The notes: a model not told the origin generated them from the letters alone. Positions 45,086 to 54,525 are shown, numbered from the stretch's first letter. The stretch: DNA of 64,000 nucleotides from HXMU1420-13 sp965249965 (GCA_965249965.1 OZ252262.1:930001-994000), one strand, 5' to 3'. Made by a program: numbers and translations.

Positions 45086-45286
45086 ATGGAAGAAAAGGAA
45101 CGGCTGAGCTTCGAAGATGCGTTAAGAAAACTGGAATCTATTGTGGAACAATTGGAAAGCCAGGAGATTACACTTGAAGATTCTGTTCAGTTGTATGAAA
45201 AAGGCATGGAATTATCCAAGCTATGTAACAAAGTGCTTCATCAGGCAGAGTTAAAAATACAGCAAGTAAACGACCAACAAGATTAG
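45086..45286 (+). CDS. xseB: Exodeoxyribonuclease VII small subunit
   Basis: The 66-residue helical protein has the XseB pattern (LSFEDALRKLESIVEQLESQEITLEDSVQLYEKGMEL). It associates in several copies with XseA to form the single-strand exonuclease VII of mismatch repair. xseA is not adjacent. The dxs gene begins 10 bases after the stop; xseB-ispA-dxs clusters are common in bacteria, but ispA is absent here. Confidence 0.94.
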   Translation: MEEKERLSFEDALRKLESIVEQLESQEITLEDSVQLYEKGMELSKLCNKVLHQAELKIQQVNDQQD

Positions 45287-45295
45287 GTATTACAC

Positions 45296-47215
45296 ATGGA
45301 TTCTTTGGATAGCGCCCCTAAAGCCGGACCCCTTCTTTCTAAGATTGATTCACCCGATGATTTAAAAAAATTATCTCCAGATCAGTTAAGGCAAGTTTCT
45401 GATGAACTCCGAGAATTTATAATCGATATTGTTTCTGTATATGGTGGGCATTTTGGCGCTAGTCTAGGGGTAGTTGAGCTAACCACCGCACTTCATTATG
45501 TATACAATTCACCCCAAGATCGTATCATTTTCGATGTAGGCCATCAAGCGTATGGGCATAAAATACTAACAGGTCGCCGCGATAATTTTCACACCAATCG
45601 AAAGTATGGTGGGATTTCTGGTTTCCCGAAAAGAAGCGAGAATATCCACGATGCGTTCGGTGTAGGGCATTCTTCAACCTCTATTTCGGCAGCACTCGGA
45701 ATGGCTGTAGCTAACGATTTGGATAAAAATGACGCGAAAGTTGTAGCAGTTATAGGCGATGGAGCTATGACAGGTGGTCAAGCATTTGAAGCCTTGAATA
45801 ATGCCGGCGCAATGAACAGTGATGTATTGGTGGTTTTGAATGACAATAATATGTCGATAGATCCCAATGTTGGTGCCCTTAAAGAATATTTAGCAGAAGT
45901 AACTTCAAGTCGGCGTTTTAATAAATTGCGTGACGAAGTATACGATTTACTCGGCCACTTCAATAAGGCAGGAAACAAAATGCGAAAAGTGGCTTCAAGA
46001 TTGGAGTCTGCAATGATGGCGGCGTTAACACCGGGCTCGTTGTTTCGCTCATTTGGATTTAAATACTACGGCCCAATTGATGGCCATGATGTAAATCTAC
46101 TTCGCAAAACTTTGGAAGATCTTCGTGAGATTAAAGGTCCAAAATTGCTGCACATTGTCACGGTTAAAGGAAAAGGATTTGCTCCAGCAGAAAAAGAGCA
46201 AACCAAATGGCATGCTCAAAGCAGTCCATTTGATAAAATTACCGGCGATTCGTTGAAGCCAAAGTCGACAAAGAAAACCGCTCCAAAATATCAGGATGTA
46301 TTTGGGGATGCTTTAGTTGAATTAGCTGCTGAAAACGAAAACATCGTGAGTATGACTCCCGCCATGCCGAGTGGATCAAGTTTGTGGCCGATGATGAACA
46401 CATTTCCTGAACGAGCTTTTGATGTAGGGATTGCCGAGCAACATGCAGTCACTTTTGCGGCCGGACTTGCGGCACAAGGCAAAAAAGCATTTTGTGCAAT
46501 TTACTCCACGTTCTTACAGCGTGGATTTGATCAATTTGTGCACGACGTAGCCATTCAAAACTTACCGGTTGTGTTCTGTATTGATCGAGCCGGAGTTGTT
46601 GGAGCCGATGGACCAACGCACCATGGAGCTTATGATATTTCGTATATGCGTTCGATTCCAAATGTAATTATTTCCTCCCCACTGAATGAGCAAGATCTTC
46701 GTGATATGATGTTCACTGCTAGTGAGTATGATGGAGCCAGTTGGGCGATTCGATATCCGCGTGGTGCTTCAACCGGAATGGAAGTCCGCGAGCATTTTGA
46801 GACGATGGAAATCGGAAAAGGAATTTGTATTCAGGAAGGCGAAGATGTTGCAGTACTTAGTTTTGGTCCGATCGGAAAATATGTGACAGAAGCCTCCGCT
46901 CATCTTGAACAAGAAGACATACATGTTGGTCACTTCGACATGCGTTTTGCTAAGCCGTTGGATACTGAATTACTTGATGAAATCTGCCGGAAATACCAGC
47001 ACATTATCACACTAGAAGACGGAGCCAGACTCGGTGGGTTCGGAAGTGCCGTCGCTGAATATCTTGCCGAAAAAGCCGACAAGCCTACTCTTACCATTAT
47101 GGGATTACCTGATCGAATCATCGAACATGGAACCCAGGAAGAACTTCATGCCGAAGTAGGTATTGATGCTAAGGCTTTGGTTGAAGTTGTGAAGCAAAAA
47201 CTGGTTAATGCTTAA
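45296..47215 (+). CDS. dxs: 1-deoxy-D-xylulose-5-phosphate synthase
   Basis: This 639-residue thiamine-diphosphate enzyme joins pyruvate and glyceraldehyde-3-phosphate in the first step of the MEP isoprenoid pathway. The pattern is full length: FDVGHQAYGHKILTGR, GVGHSSTSIS, AVIGDGAMTGGQAFEALNNAG (ThDP/Mg site), LNDNNMSID, the transketolase pyrimidine domain with DVGIAEQHAVTFAAGLA, and GADGPTHHGAYDISY. Members of the operon are xseB upstream and queA 12 bases downstream. Confidence 0.96.
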   Translation: MDSLDSAPKAGPLLSKIDSPDDLKKLSPDQLRQVSDELREFIIDIVSVYGGHFGASLGVVELTTALHYVYNSPQDRIIFDVGHQAYGHKILTGRRDNFHTNRKYGGISGFPKRSENIHDAFGVGHSSTSISAALGMAVANDLDKNDAKVVAVIGDGAMTGGQAFEALNNAGAMNSDVLVVLNDNNMSIDPNVGALKEYLAEVTSSRRFNKLRDEVYDLLGHFNKAGNKMRKVASRLESAMMAALTPGSLFRSFGFKYYGPIDGHDVNLLRKTLEDLREIKGPKLLHIVTVKGKGFAPAEKEQTKWHAQSSPFDKITGDSLKPKSTKKTAPKYQDVFGDALVELAAENENIVSMTPAMPSGSSLWPMMNTFPERAFDVGIAEQHAVTFAAGLAAQGKKAFCAIYSTFLQRGFDQFVHDVAIQNLPVVFCIDRAGVVGADGPTHHGAYDISYMRSIPNVIISSPLNEQDLRDMMFTASEYDGASWAIRYPRGASTGMEVREHFETMEIGKGICIQEGEDVAVLSFGPIGKYVTEASAHLEQEDIHVGHFDMRFAKPLDTELLDEICRKYQHIITLEDGARLGGFGSAVAEYLAEKADKPTLTIMGLPDRIIEHGTQEELHAEVGIDAKALVEVVKQKLVNA

Positions 47216-47227
47216 AATATTTGAGGT

Positions 47228-48229
47228 TTGAGTTACACCCTCTCCGACTTCGATTATCATCTACCGGATGAACTCATTGCTCAATCTCCGGCATCTCCGC
47301 GTGATCATGCGAAACTGCTGGTTTACAATCGGGAAACCGGTCAAATAATAGATGACGTTTTTTACAACCTGGGGGACCATCTGCCGGATAAATCAACACT
47401 TGTTGTAAACAACAGCAAGGTGGAAAAGTGCCGATTGATGTTCGAGGATGGAAAGAGAGAGCTTTTCGTTACGTCCGTTCGAAACAATAACACAATCGAA
47501 GCGCTGGTAAGGCCGGGAAAGAAATTTAGGCTCGGAAAAACAGTTAAATTGGTGGATGGAATTACTGCGGAAGTAACTCATGTTGCCGATGACGGCCTTC
47601 GAACCATGATTCTTTCCTGTGATCTGGATGATCCAAGATTAGAGCCGTATAAGTATACCCCCTTTCCGCCATATATCGCTCAGGATGAGTCGTTGGCCGG
47701 AGAATATCAAACGGTGTATGCAAAAGATTTAGGAAGTAAAGCGGCGCCCACAGCCGGACTTCATTTTACGGATGAATTACTCGAAACACTGAAAAATCAG
47801 GGCATCCAAAAAGAAGAAGTTACTCTTCATGTAGGATTAGGAACCTTTGCTCCGGTAAAAACGGAGGATATTCATGATCACGATATGCATAGCGAATGGT
47901 ATCATCTTTCAGATGAGACTGCATCAACTCTAAATCAAAAGAAACACATTACTGCGGTCGGAACAACGTCGGTTCGAGTACTGGAATCTGTGTCGAATGA
48001 AGTAGGGGTACTTACTCCCGGAATTGGAGAAACAGATATTTACATCACCCCGGGATATCAGTACAAAAGAGTTGAAGCGTTGATTACAAACTTTCACTTA
48101 CCAAAGAGCACCTTGCTCATGTTGGTGTCGGCTTTCATGGGTTTCGATGAAATGAAGCGACTTTATGAGCATGCGATAGAAAAAAAATATCGATTTTATT
48201 CCTTTGGCGATGCTATGCTAATCCTTTAA
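47228..48229 (+). CDS. queA: S-adenosylmethionine:tRNA ribosyltransferase-isomerase
   Basis: This 333-residue enzyme transfers the ribosyl moiety of SAM to preQ1 in tRNA to give epoxyqueuosine. Characteristic blocks are seen: LSDFDYHLPDELIAQ, PTAGLHFTDELL, HVGLGTFAPV, VGTTSVRVLES and ITNFHLPKSTLLMLVSAFMG. The start is a TTG at 47228. It is the only start codon between the in-frame TGA at 47222 and the conserved N-terminus, so the TTG is well supported. It ends the xseB-dxs-queA transcript. Confidence 0.95.
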   Translation: MSYTLSDFDYHLPDELIAQSPASPRDHAKLLVYNRETGQIIDDVFYNLGDHLPDKSTLVVNNSKVEKCRLMFEDGKRELFVTSVRNNNTIEALVRPGKKFRLGKTVKLVDGITAEVTHVADDGLRTMILSCDLDDPRLEPYKYTPFPPYIAQDESLAGEYQTVYAKDLGSKAAPTAGLHFTDELLETLKNQGIQKEEVTLHVGLGTFAPVKTEDIHDHDMHSEWYHLSDETASTLNQKKHITAVGTTSVRVLESVSNEVGVLTPGIGETDIYITPGYQYKRVEALITNFHLPKSTLLMLVSAFMGFDEMKRLYEHAIEKKYRFYSFGDAMLIL

Positions 48230-48261
48230 AAAATTGGGATAAGGAACTAACCCCGTTGAAC

Positions 48262-48283
48262 TTATCCACATTGCTGTTGATAA
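48262..48283. promoter_or_regulatory. Inverted pair of DnaA-box-like sites
   Basis: TTATCCACA (perfect DnaA box, 48262-48270) is followed by TGTTGATAA (one mismatch, reverse orientation, 48275-48283) with four bases between them. The two form a partial inverted repeat upstream of nqrA. Confidence 0.4.
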
Positions 48284-48300
48284 CCCAAGAAGCGCTTTTC

Positions 48301-48363
48301 AAAAAAGGGTGTAAATTTCATTTTAAAATGAAACGATAGAGTACCAAATCACCCGTTTTTTTT
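48301..48363 (+). terminator. Terminator-like hairpin enclosing an 18-bp palindrome, after queA
   Basis: AAAAAAGGGTG (48301-48311) can pair with CACCCG-TTTTTTTT (48350-48363). The loop holds a perfect 18-bp palindrome, TTTCATTTTAAAATGAAA (48316-48333). The T run points to termination of the queA transcript. The palindrome could instead be an operator for the nqr operon. Confidence 0.5.
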
Positions 48364-48401
48364 AGTATCTTTTGCGCCTTGAAAAGTTTCAGATCAATTG
48401 A

Positions 48402-48444
48402 TATCGGGAGTTAATGAAATGATGACAATACCCGATAAAACTCC
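48402..48444 (+). promoter_or_regulatory. Structured leader upstream of nqrA
   Basis: TATCGGG (48402-48408) can pair with CCCGATA (48431-48437). The overlapping GGAGTT (48407-48412) can pair with AACTCC (48439-48444). The two pairings share bases and are mutually exclusive, so the leader could switch between folds. It ends 18 bases before the nqrA ATG. A TATCTTTTG element at 48366-48374 may be the promoter -7 region. No known riboswitch class is recognised. Confidence 0.35.
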
Positions 48445-48462
48445 AAATTGAAAAATTTATAC

Positions 48463-49839
48463 ATGTCTGAAGTAATAAAAATCAAACGCGGTGTTGATAT
48501 TAAGTTGGTTGGGGAAACCGACAAAGAATTTGCTCCAGAAATCCGCGTTGAAACTGTAGCCATAAAACCGGACGATTTTCACGGTGCCCGATTTAAACTA
48601 GCTGTAAAAGAAGGCGATGAAGTTAAAGCCGGATCTCCACTTCTGTATAGTAAAGATGATGAAGCTGTAAAGTTGACGTCACCAGTAAGTGGAGAAGTAG
48701 CGCAAATCGTGCGCGGAGCAAAACGTCGAATTCTTGAAGTACGGGTTTTAGCGGATAAGAAAATTACCTATGAAGATTTTGGTAAAGCGGATCCGATCGA
48801 ATTAGAGCGAGACGCAATAGTGGAAAAACTTGCAAACTCCGGTTGCTTTGCATTTTTCAAACAACGCCCTTATAACGTGGTTGCTCAGACTTCCAAAACA
48901 CCGAAAGCAATTTTTATTTCCGGATTTGATTCAGCCCCTCTTGCTCCAGACATGAGCTTGATTCTGGATGGAAACGAAAAAGAATTCCAAGCCGGTATCG
49001 ATGCGTTAGCGAAACTTACAACTGGTAAAGTTCATTTAGGGCTCAATGCCGATGCTGCTTCCGGCCGTACGCTATCTAGCGTAAAAGGGGTAGAGATTTC
49101 GAAATATTCGGGTCCACATCCTGCAGGATTAGTTGGTGTTCAAATAGCCCAAAAAGATCCAATCAACAAAGGCGAAACGGTGTGGACCATCACTCCGGAG
49201 CATGTTGTTATTATCGGCCGGCTTTTCTTAACCGGCAATTTCGATGCACGCATCAATATTTCAGTTTCAGGCGCTGAAGCAAACGAACGAAAATATCATT
49301 CAACGTTTATTGGCGCTGCGGTAAAACCATTTGTTGAAGGAAATGTTTCAGATAAGGTGAATCGAATTATTACCGGAAATGTTCTAACGGGTAAGAAAAT
49401 CGATAAAGACGGATATCTGAGTTTCTACGAAAGACAAATCACTGTAATTGAAGAAGGTCTTGATCCCGAGCTTTTCGGCTGGTTGATTCCAAAACCGGAT
49501 AAGTTTAGCATTTCGCGTGCACTTCCTTCATTTTTTATGCGCCAGGCTGAGAAGTTTACAGGTCAGCAAGTGAAGTACGATTTGGATACCAATCTACACG
49601 GTGAAGAACGAGCCTTTGTAGTGAGTGGTCAATACGAAGAGGTATTTCCTTTCGATATTTTCCCGGTTCAATTAATTAAAGCCATCATGACCAATGATAT
49701 TGAGTTGATGGAAAACTTAGGAATTTATGAAGTTGTAGAAGAAGACTTTGCTCTTTGTGAGGTTGTTTGTACTTCAAAAATTCCGGTACAGGAGACAGTT
49801 CGACAAGGACTTGATCTTATGAAAGAAGAATTAGGTTAG
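48463..49839 (+). CDS. nqrA: Na(+)-translocating NADH-quinone reductase subunit A
   Basis: The 458-residue peripheral subunit begins at ATG 48463 (MSEVIKIKRGVDIKL), the family N-terminus. An in-frame TTG 15 bases earlier is not needed. NqrA binds quinone at the cytoplasmic face of the six-subunit sodium pump. Family segments such as GARFKLAVKEGDEVKAG, VHLGLNADAA and YLSFYERQITVIEEG are present, and no cofactor motif is expected. It opens the nqrA-F operon and is preceded by a structured leader. Confidence 0.94.
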   Translation: MSEVIKIKRGVDIKLVGETDKEFAPEIRVETVAIKPDDFHGARFKLAVKEGDEVKAGSPLLYSKDDEAVKLTSPVSGEVAQIVRGAKRRILEVRVLADKKITYEDFGKADPIELERDAIVEKLANSGCFAFFKQRPYNVVAQTSKTPKAIFISGFDSAPLAPDMSLILDGNEKEFQAGIDALAKLTTGKVHLGLNADAASGRTLSSVKGVEISKYSGPHPAGLVGVQIAQKDPINKGETVWTITPEHVVIIGRLFLTGNFDARINISVSGAEANERKYHSTFIGAAVKPFVEGNVSDKVNRIITGNVLTGKKIDKDGYLSFYERQITVIEEGLDPELFGWLIPKPDKFSISRALPSFFMRQAEKFTGQQVKYDLDTNLHGEERAFVVSGQYEEVFPFDIFPVQLIKAIMTNDIELMENLGIYEVVEEDFALCEVVCTSKIPVQETVRQGLDLMKEELG

Positions 49840-49864
49840 AGATTAATCAATACTTTTTATTTAA

Positions 49865-51058
49865 ATGAAAGCTATACACGATTATTTAGAATCAAACATT
49901 AAGCCATACTTCGACAAAGGCTCGAAGTTCGAGAAATTTTGGCCGGTGTATGATGGATTCGCAACATTTTTATTTGTTCCAGGACACATTACCCACAGCG
50001 GTGCTCACATCCGTGACGGTATCGACCTGAAAAGAACCATGAATACAGTAATCATGGCGTTAGTGCCATGTTTATTATTCGGAATGTGGAATGTTGGATT
50101 TCATCACTACAACGCTCTGGGAATTGACGCCACATTCATCGATCAGTTTATTTTCGGTGCGATCAAAGTTATCCCAATGGTAATTGTATCCTACGGAGTT
50201 GGGCTCGGTCTTGAATTCCTGTTTTGCGTAATTAAAGGGCACCAAATCGAAGAAGGATACCTGGTAACCGGAATGTTAATTCCGCTTATTATGCCTGTGG
50301 ATATTCCACTTTGGATGGTAGCAATTTCAGTGGCATTTGCCGTTGTTATAGGTAAAGAGGTTTTTGGTGGAACGGGGATGAATATTTTCAACCCGGCACT
50401 ACTTGCCAGAGCGTTTGCTTTCTTTGCGTACCCAACGTACATGTCGGGCGATAAGGTTTGGATTAACACATCTGTTCAAGAAGGTCAGGCGGTTGTTGAT
50501 GGGTGGTCTGGCGCAACTGTACTTGGTGAGCTAGCTACAACGGGAACGACCCAGTATTCAGCGTTTGATGCATTTTTAGGTTTAATTCCGGGTTCTATAG
50601 GTGAAACTTCAACATTGTTAGTTTTACTTGGCGCCGGACTTTTGATTTTCACAGGAATTGGTTCCTGGAGAATTATGCTTAGCGCATTGATCGGCGGTGC
50701 CGTGATGGGGCTTATCTTTAACGCTTTTGCACAATATGCAATCTCACCGGAGCAGCAGGCATTTATGGCAGTACCGTTTTGGCAACAATTGATTTTTGGT
50801 GGATTTGCATTTGGCGTAGTATTTATGGCAACTGATCCGGTTTCAGGTTCTCAAACCGAAATGGGTAAATATTATTACGGATTCTTTATCGGGTTCTTTG
50901 CCATCATGATTCGGGTATTCAACCCAGCCTATCCGGAAGGAATTATGTTAGCCATTTTATTTATGAATACGATGGCGCCACTGATAGACCACTATGTAGT
51001 TCAGGCAAATATCAAAAAACGCCAAAAACGTTTAGCTCTTAAAACAGCAGGTGCATAA
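49865..51058 (+). CDS. nqrB: Na(+)-translocating NADH-quinone reductase subunit B
   Basis: The 397-residue polytopic subunit carries covalent FMN on a threonine in the SGAT motif (VDGWSGATVLGEL) and also riboflavin. Conserved GTGMNIFNPALLARAFAFF and VFMATDPVSGSQTEMG stretches are present. NqrB provides the main sodium channel together with NqrD and NqrE. The FMN would be attached by the ApbE encoded downstream. Confidence 0.95.
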   Translation: MKAIHDYLESNIKPYFDKGSKFEKFWPVYDGFATFLFVPGHITHSGAHIRDGIDLKRTMNTVIMALVPCLLFGMWNVGFHHYNALGIDATFIDQFIFGAIKVIPMVIVSYGVGLGLEFLFCVIKGHQIEEGYLVTGMLIPLIMPVDIPLWMVAISVAFAVVIGKEVFGGTGMNIFNPALLARAFAFFAYPTYMSGDKVWINTSVQEGQAVVDGWSGATVLGELATTGTTQYSAFDAFLGLIPGSIGETSTLLVLLGAGLLIFTGIGSWRIMLSALIGGAVMGLIFNAFAQYAISPEQQAFMAVPFWQQLIFGGFAFGVVFMATDPVSGSQTEMGKYYYGFFIGFFAIMIRVFNPAYPEGIMLAILFMNTMAPLIDHYVVQANIKKRQKRLALKTAGA

Positions 51059-51059
51059 C

Positions 51060-51785
51060 ATGGCATTTAATGTAAATAGTAACGCATATACTTTTGGCTT
51101 TGCCACTCTTATGGTTTTGGTGGTAGCAGCGGTCCTTTCCTTTGTTGCCACTAATCTAAAGCCCATGCAGGATGAAAACGTGGAAAAGGAAAAAATGCAG
51201 AATATTCTCAGCTCCATCCAAATAAATGTGGATAGAGAAGAGGCTGCTAACATTTACGGCGACTATGTTCTAGAAGAGCTCGTCGTCAGCGGTGGTCAAA
51301 TTGTAAACGATGTTGACGCCTTTACCATAGATATGGTTAAGCAAGTTCGTTTAGAAAATAACGAAAGAAATGCACCGCTCTATGTTGCAGAAAAAGATGG
51401 CGAAACGTTTTACATCATCCCATTGCAGGGAACAGGCCTATGGGGACCAATATGGGGATATATTTCTCTGGAAGAAGATCTGAATACCATCTATGGAGCT
51501 GTATTTGATCATAAAGCAGAAACCCCGGGATTAGGTGCCGAAATCAAATATCCAATCTTTACAGAGCAATTCGTTGGGAAAAAAATTCTGGCTGATGACG
51601 GCAGTCTATTGGGTATTGACGTACGAAAAGGGGATTCTTCTACCGATTATCAGGTGGATGGTATCAGTGGTGGAACCATTACATCAGATGGTGTAGAGGT
51701 TATGATTCTGGATTGTCTGGAAGCGTACTTCCCCTTCCTAAAAGAATATGCTGGAACAACTGCCAGCGCACAACTCATCAACTAA
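51060..51785 (+). CDS. nqrC: Na(+)-translocating NADH-quinone reductase subunit C
   Basis: The 241-residue subunit has one N-terminal TM helix and a periplasmic FMN-binding domain. The flavinylation motif reads DGISGGTITSDGV, matching S-G-[AG]-T-x-T-[ST]; the FMN threonine is expected in this block. The start is ATG 51060, one base after the nqrB stop; a GTG nine bases earlier is also in frame. It works with NqrB in the periplasmic part of the electron path. Confidence 0.94.
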   Translation: MAFNVNSNAYTFGFATLMVLVVAAVLSFVATNLKPMQDENVEKEKMQNILSSIQINVDREEAANIYGDYVLEELVVSGGQIVNDVDAFTIDMVKQVRLENNERNAPLYVAEKDGETFYIIPLQGTGLWGPIWGYISLEEDLNTIYGAVFDHKAETPGLGAEIKYPIFTEQFVGKKILADDGSLLGIDVRKGDSSTDYQVDGISGGTITSDGVEVMILDCLEAYFPFLKEYAGTTASAQLIN

Positions 51786-51809
51786 TCGCTGGCAAAACAA
51801 CGTAAAACA

Positions 51810-52505
51810 ATGGCAGAAGTATTAGAAAAAGAAGTAGTTGAAACGAAGCCGGTTGCAAAACCGAAAGAACCTCTTTTCAGCAAGAAAAATAAAAAATTAT
51901 TAAGCGATCCGTTTAACGATAACAATCCAATAACCGTACAGGTATTGGGGATTTGTTCGGCACTAGCTATAACTGTAAAACTACAGCCTGCAATTGTTAT
52001 GGCGTTATCGGTAGTGTTTGTTATGGCTGCTGGTAACATCATTGTTTCAATGCTAAGAAACTTTGTTCCAAACAGAATTAGAATCATCGTACAGTTGGTG
52101 GTCGTAGCCGCTTTGGTAGTATTGGTGGATCAGGTACTTAAAGCATTCGTTTATGATGTAAGTAAAGAACTGGCAGTATTTGTTGGTTTAATAATCACGA
52201 ACTGTATCATCATGGGTCGACTTGAGGCATTTGCACTTGGTAATAACGTGTGGAGATCATTCCTGGATGGAATTGGAAATGCAATTGGTTATGGCGCCAT
52301 CTTAATTGTTGTGGCATTCTTCAGAGAGCTTTTAGGATCTGGTCAATTAATGGGGTTCCAAATTATACCAGAAACATGGTACCTGGCAAATGGCGGGTTC
52401 TACAGCAACAATGGTTTCATGCTACTCCCCCCGATGGCTTTGATTACTGTGGGGATCATCATTTGGGTACAGCGTGCTCGTAACACTAAATTGATCGAGG
52501 ACTAA
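51810..52505 (+). CDS. nqrD: Na(+)-translocating NADH-quinone reductase subunit D
   Basis: The 231-residue six-TM subunit has the paired Cys sites GICSALAITVKLQPAIVM and ITNCIIMGRLEAFA. With NqrE these hold the intramembrane iron-sulfur centre. An N-terminal cytoplasmic extension of about 30 residues (ETKPVAKPKEPLFSKK) precedes the first TM. Start ATG 51810 and stop lie within the operon, and nqrE follows 4 bases after the stop. Confidence 0.94.
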   Translation: MAEVLEKEVVETKPVAKPKEPLFSKKNKKLLSDPFNDNNPITVQVLGICSALAITVKLQPAIVMALSVVFVMAAGNIIVSMLRNFVPNRIRIIVQLVVVAALVVLVDQVLKAFVYDVSKELAVFVGLIITNCIIMGRLEAFALGNNVWRSFLDGIGNAIGYGAILIVVAFFRELLGSGQLMGFQIIPETWYLANGGFYSNNGFMLLPPMALITVGIIIWVQRARNTKLIED

Positions 52506-52509
52506 AATC

Positions 52510-53127
52510 ATGCAAGAGTTAGTAAACATTTTTGTTAAATCCATTTTTGTTGACAACATGGTATTTGCCTATTTCTTAGGCATGTGTTCATACCTTGCAG
52601 TATCAAAAAAGGTGTCGACGGCGGTTGGACTTGGAATTGCAGTAATCTTTGTACTTGTAGTTACGGTTCCAGCCAATTATTTACTCCAAAATTATGTTCT
52701 TGCAGAAGGAGCATTAAGTTGGATTAGTGAAGATTTCGCAACTGTGGATCTTAGTTTCCTATCGTTCATCTTATTCATCGCAATCATTGCATCAATGGTG
52801 CAGTTGGTTGAAATGTTGGTAGAAAAATTTTCGCCGGCATTGTATGGTGCATTAGGAATCTTCCTTCCATTAATTGCTGTGAATTGTGCAATTTTAGGTG
52901 GCTCGTTATTTATGCAAGAGCGTAATTATGCAAACATTACCGAGGCAACTGTTTTCGGTTTTGGTAGTGGAATTGGTTGGTTCTTAGCAATTGTTGCAAT
53001 CGCAGCTATCCGTGAAAAAATTCAATATTCAAATGTACCTGCCCCACTCAAAGGATTAGGTATCACATTTATCGTAACCGGCTTGATGGGCATTGGCTTC
53101 ATGTCGTTTATGGGAATCAAATTATAA
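52510..53127 (+). CDS. nqrE: Na(+)-translocating NADH-quinone reductase subunit E
   Basis: The 205-residue six-TM subunit is homologous to NqrD and carries AYFLGMCSYLAVSKKV and LIAVNCAILGGSLFM, with the cysteines that complete the intramembrane centre. The C-terminus (LMGIGFMSFMGIKL) matches full-length NqrE. Confidence 0.95.
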   Translation: MQELVNIFVKSIFVDNMVFAYFLGMCSYLAVSKKVSTAVGLGIAVIFVLVVTVPANYLLQNYVLAEGALSWISEDFATVDLSFLSFILFIAIIASMVQLVEMLVEKFSPALYGALGIFLPLIAVNCAILGGSLFMQERNYANITEATVFGFGSGIGWFLAIVAIAAIREKIQYSNVPAPLKGLGITFIVTGLMGIGFMSFMGIKL

Positions 53128-53146
53128 TTATCAGTTAGAGTTTAAT

Positions 53147-54460
53147 ATGATATTTGGAGCAACCACATTAATCGTAGTTACCAGCATTGTAATTTTCTTT
53201 GCGGTAATTATTCTACTGGTTTCCATCTTGTTAGGTGCGAAGGCAGTATTAACACCATCAGGCCCGGTTAAAATCACGATCAATGGAGAGAAAGTGATTG
53301 AAGTAGAGTCTGGTGGAACCCTATTAAGTACATTGGGTAATAATAAAATCTTTTTGCCATCCGCATGCGGTGGTGGAGGAACATGCGTTCAGTGCGAATG
53401 TCAGGTTCATTCTGGTGGTGGAGAGATTCTACCTACAGAAACCCCTCACTTTACAAGAAAAGAACAAGCGGAAAATTACCGTTTGGGCTGTCAGGTAAAA
53501 GTAAAAGAGGACATGGAAATCTCAATTCCGGAAGAAGTATTTGGTATAAAAAAATGGGAAGCAAAGGTTGTATCTAATTACAACGTAGCTTCTTTCATTA
53601 AAGAGTTTATTGTTGAGATTCCAGAGGATATGGATTACAAAGCTGGTGGTTACATCCAGATTGAGATTCCTGAATGCGAAATTTCATATAAAGACATCGA
53701 TATTACCGCTCATCCGGATGATCATCCCGGTGAACCAGATAAATTTAAGATCGAGTGGGACAAGTTTGGTCTTTGGGATCTAAAAATGAAGAATGACGAT
53801 GTAGTAGAGCGTGCGTATTCAATGGCTAGCTACCCTGCAGAAGGGCGCAAGATCATGTTGAATGTGCGTATTGCTACTCCACCTTGGGACAGAGCCAAAA
53901 ATGGATGGATGGATGTCAATCCGGGGATTGCATCGTCTTATATTTTTGCTCAAAAACCCGGTGATACGGTTACGATTTCAGGGCCATACGGCGAATTCTT
54001 CATTAAAGAAGAGACAGAGTCAGAAATGCTCTATATTGGTGGTGGTGCCGGAATGGCTCCGATGCGATCACACTTGTATCATTTGTTCAAAACTCTAGAA
54101 ACAGGTCGTAAGGTTACTTACTGGTATGGTGGTCGTTCAAGAAGGGAATTATTCTACCTTGAGCACTTTTACGAGCTTGAACGTAAGTTCCCGAACTTCA
54201 AATTTTACTTAGTGCTTTCTGAACCATTACCGGAAGATAACTGGGTAGAGAAGAAAGATATAAACGATGAAAAGGGTGATGGTTTCCTTGGATTCGTTCA
54301 CCAGGCTGTGATTGATCAGTATTTGGTTAATCACCCTGAACCGGAAGAAATTGAGTTCTATTTCTGTGGACCTCCATTAATGAACCAGGCCGTACTTAAA
54401 ATGTGCGACGACTGGGGAGTTCCTGAAGAAAATGTTGCCTTCGATGATTTTGGCGGATAA
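53147..54460 (+). CDS. nqrF: Na(+)-translocating NADH-quinone reductase subunit F
   Basis: The 437-residue NADH-oxidising subunit has one N-terminal TM helix (about 8-31). A plant-type [2Fe-2S] ferredoxin domain follows with SACGGGGTCVQCECQ and the fourth Cys in RLGCQV. The FAD-binding domain has RAYSMASYP, and the NAD-binding domain has IGGGAGMAPMRSHL and FYFCGPPLMNQAV. The start ATG 53147 is chosen because the ORF upstream is only the nqrE 3' end read in another frame. It is the last nqr gene and is followed by a terminator. Confidence 0.95.
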   Translation: MIFGATTLIVVTSIVIFFAVIILLVSILLGAKAVLTPSGPVKITINGEKVIEVESGGTLLSTLGNNKIFLPSACGGGGTCVQCECQVHSGGGEILPTETPHFTRKEQAENYRLGCQVKVKEDMEISIPEEVFGIKKWEAKVVSNYNVASFIKEFIVEIPEDMDYKAGGYIQIEIPECEISYKDIDITAHPDDHPGEPDKFKIEWDKFGLWDLKMKNDDVVERAYSMASYPAEGRKIMLNVRIATPPWDRAKNGWMDVNPGIASSYIFAQKPGDTVTISGPYGEFFIKEETESEMLYIGGGAGMAPMRSHLYHLFKTLETGRKVTYWYGGRSRRELFYLEHFYELERKFPNFKFYLVLSEPLPEDNWVEKKDINDEKGDGFLGFVHQAVIDQYLVNHPEPEEIEFYFCGPPLMNQAVLKMCDDWGVPEENVAFDDFGG

Positions 54461-54481
54461 CATATATAGATAACCTTTTAC

Positions 54482-54514
54482 ATCCCGTTCACATGTTGTG
54501 GGCGGGATTTTTTT
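54482..54514 (+). terminator. Rho-independent terminator after nqrF
   Basis: A 12-bp stem (ATCCCGTTCACA with TGTGGGCGGGAT, two U-G pairs) with a TGT loop is followed by seven T. It ends the nqrA-F transcript, so apbE needs its own promoter or read-through. Confidence 0.85.
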
Positions 54515-54525
54515 ATGTTTGAAAT

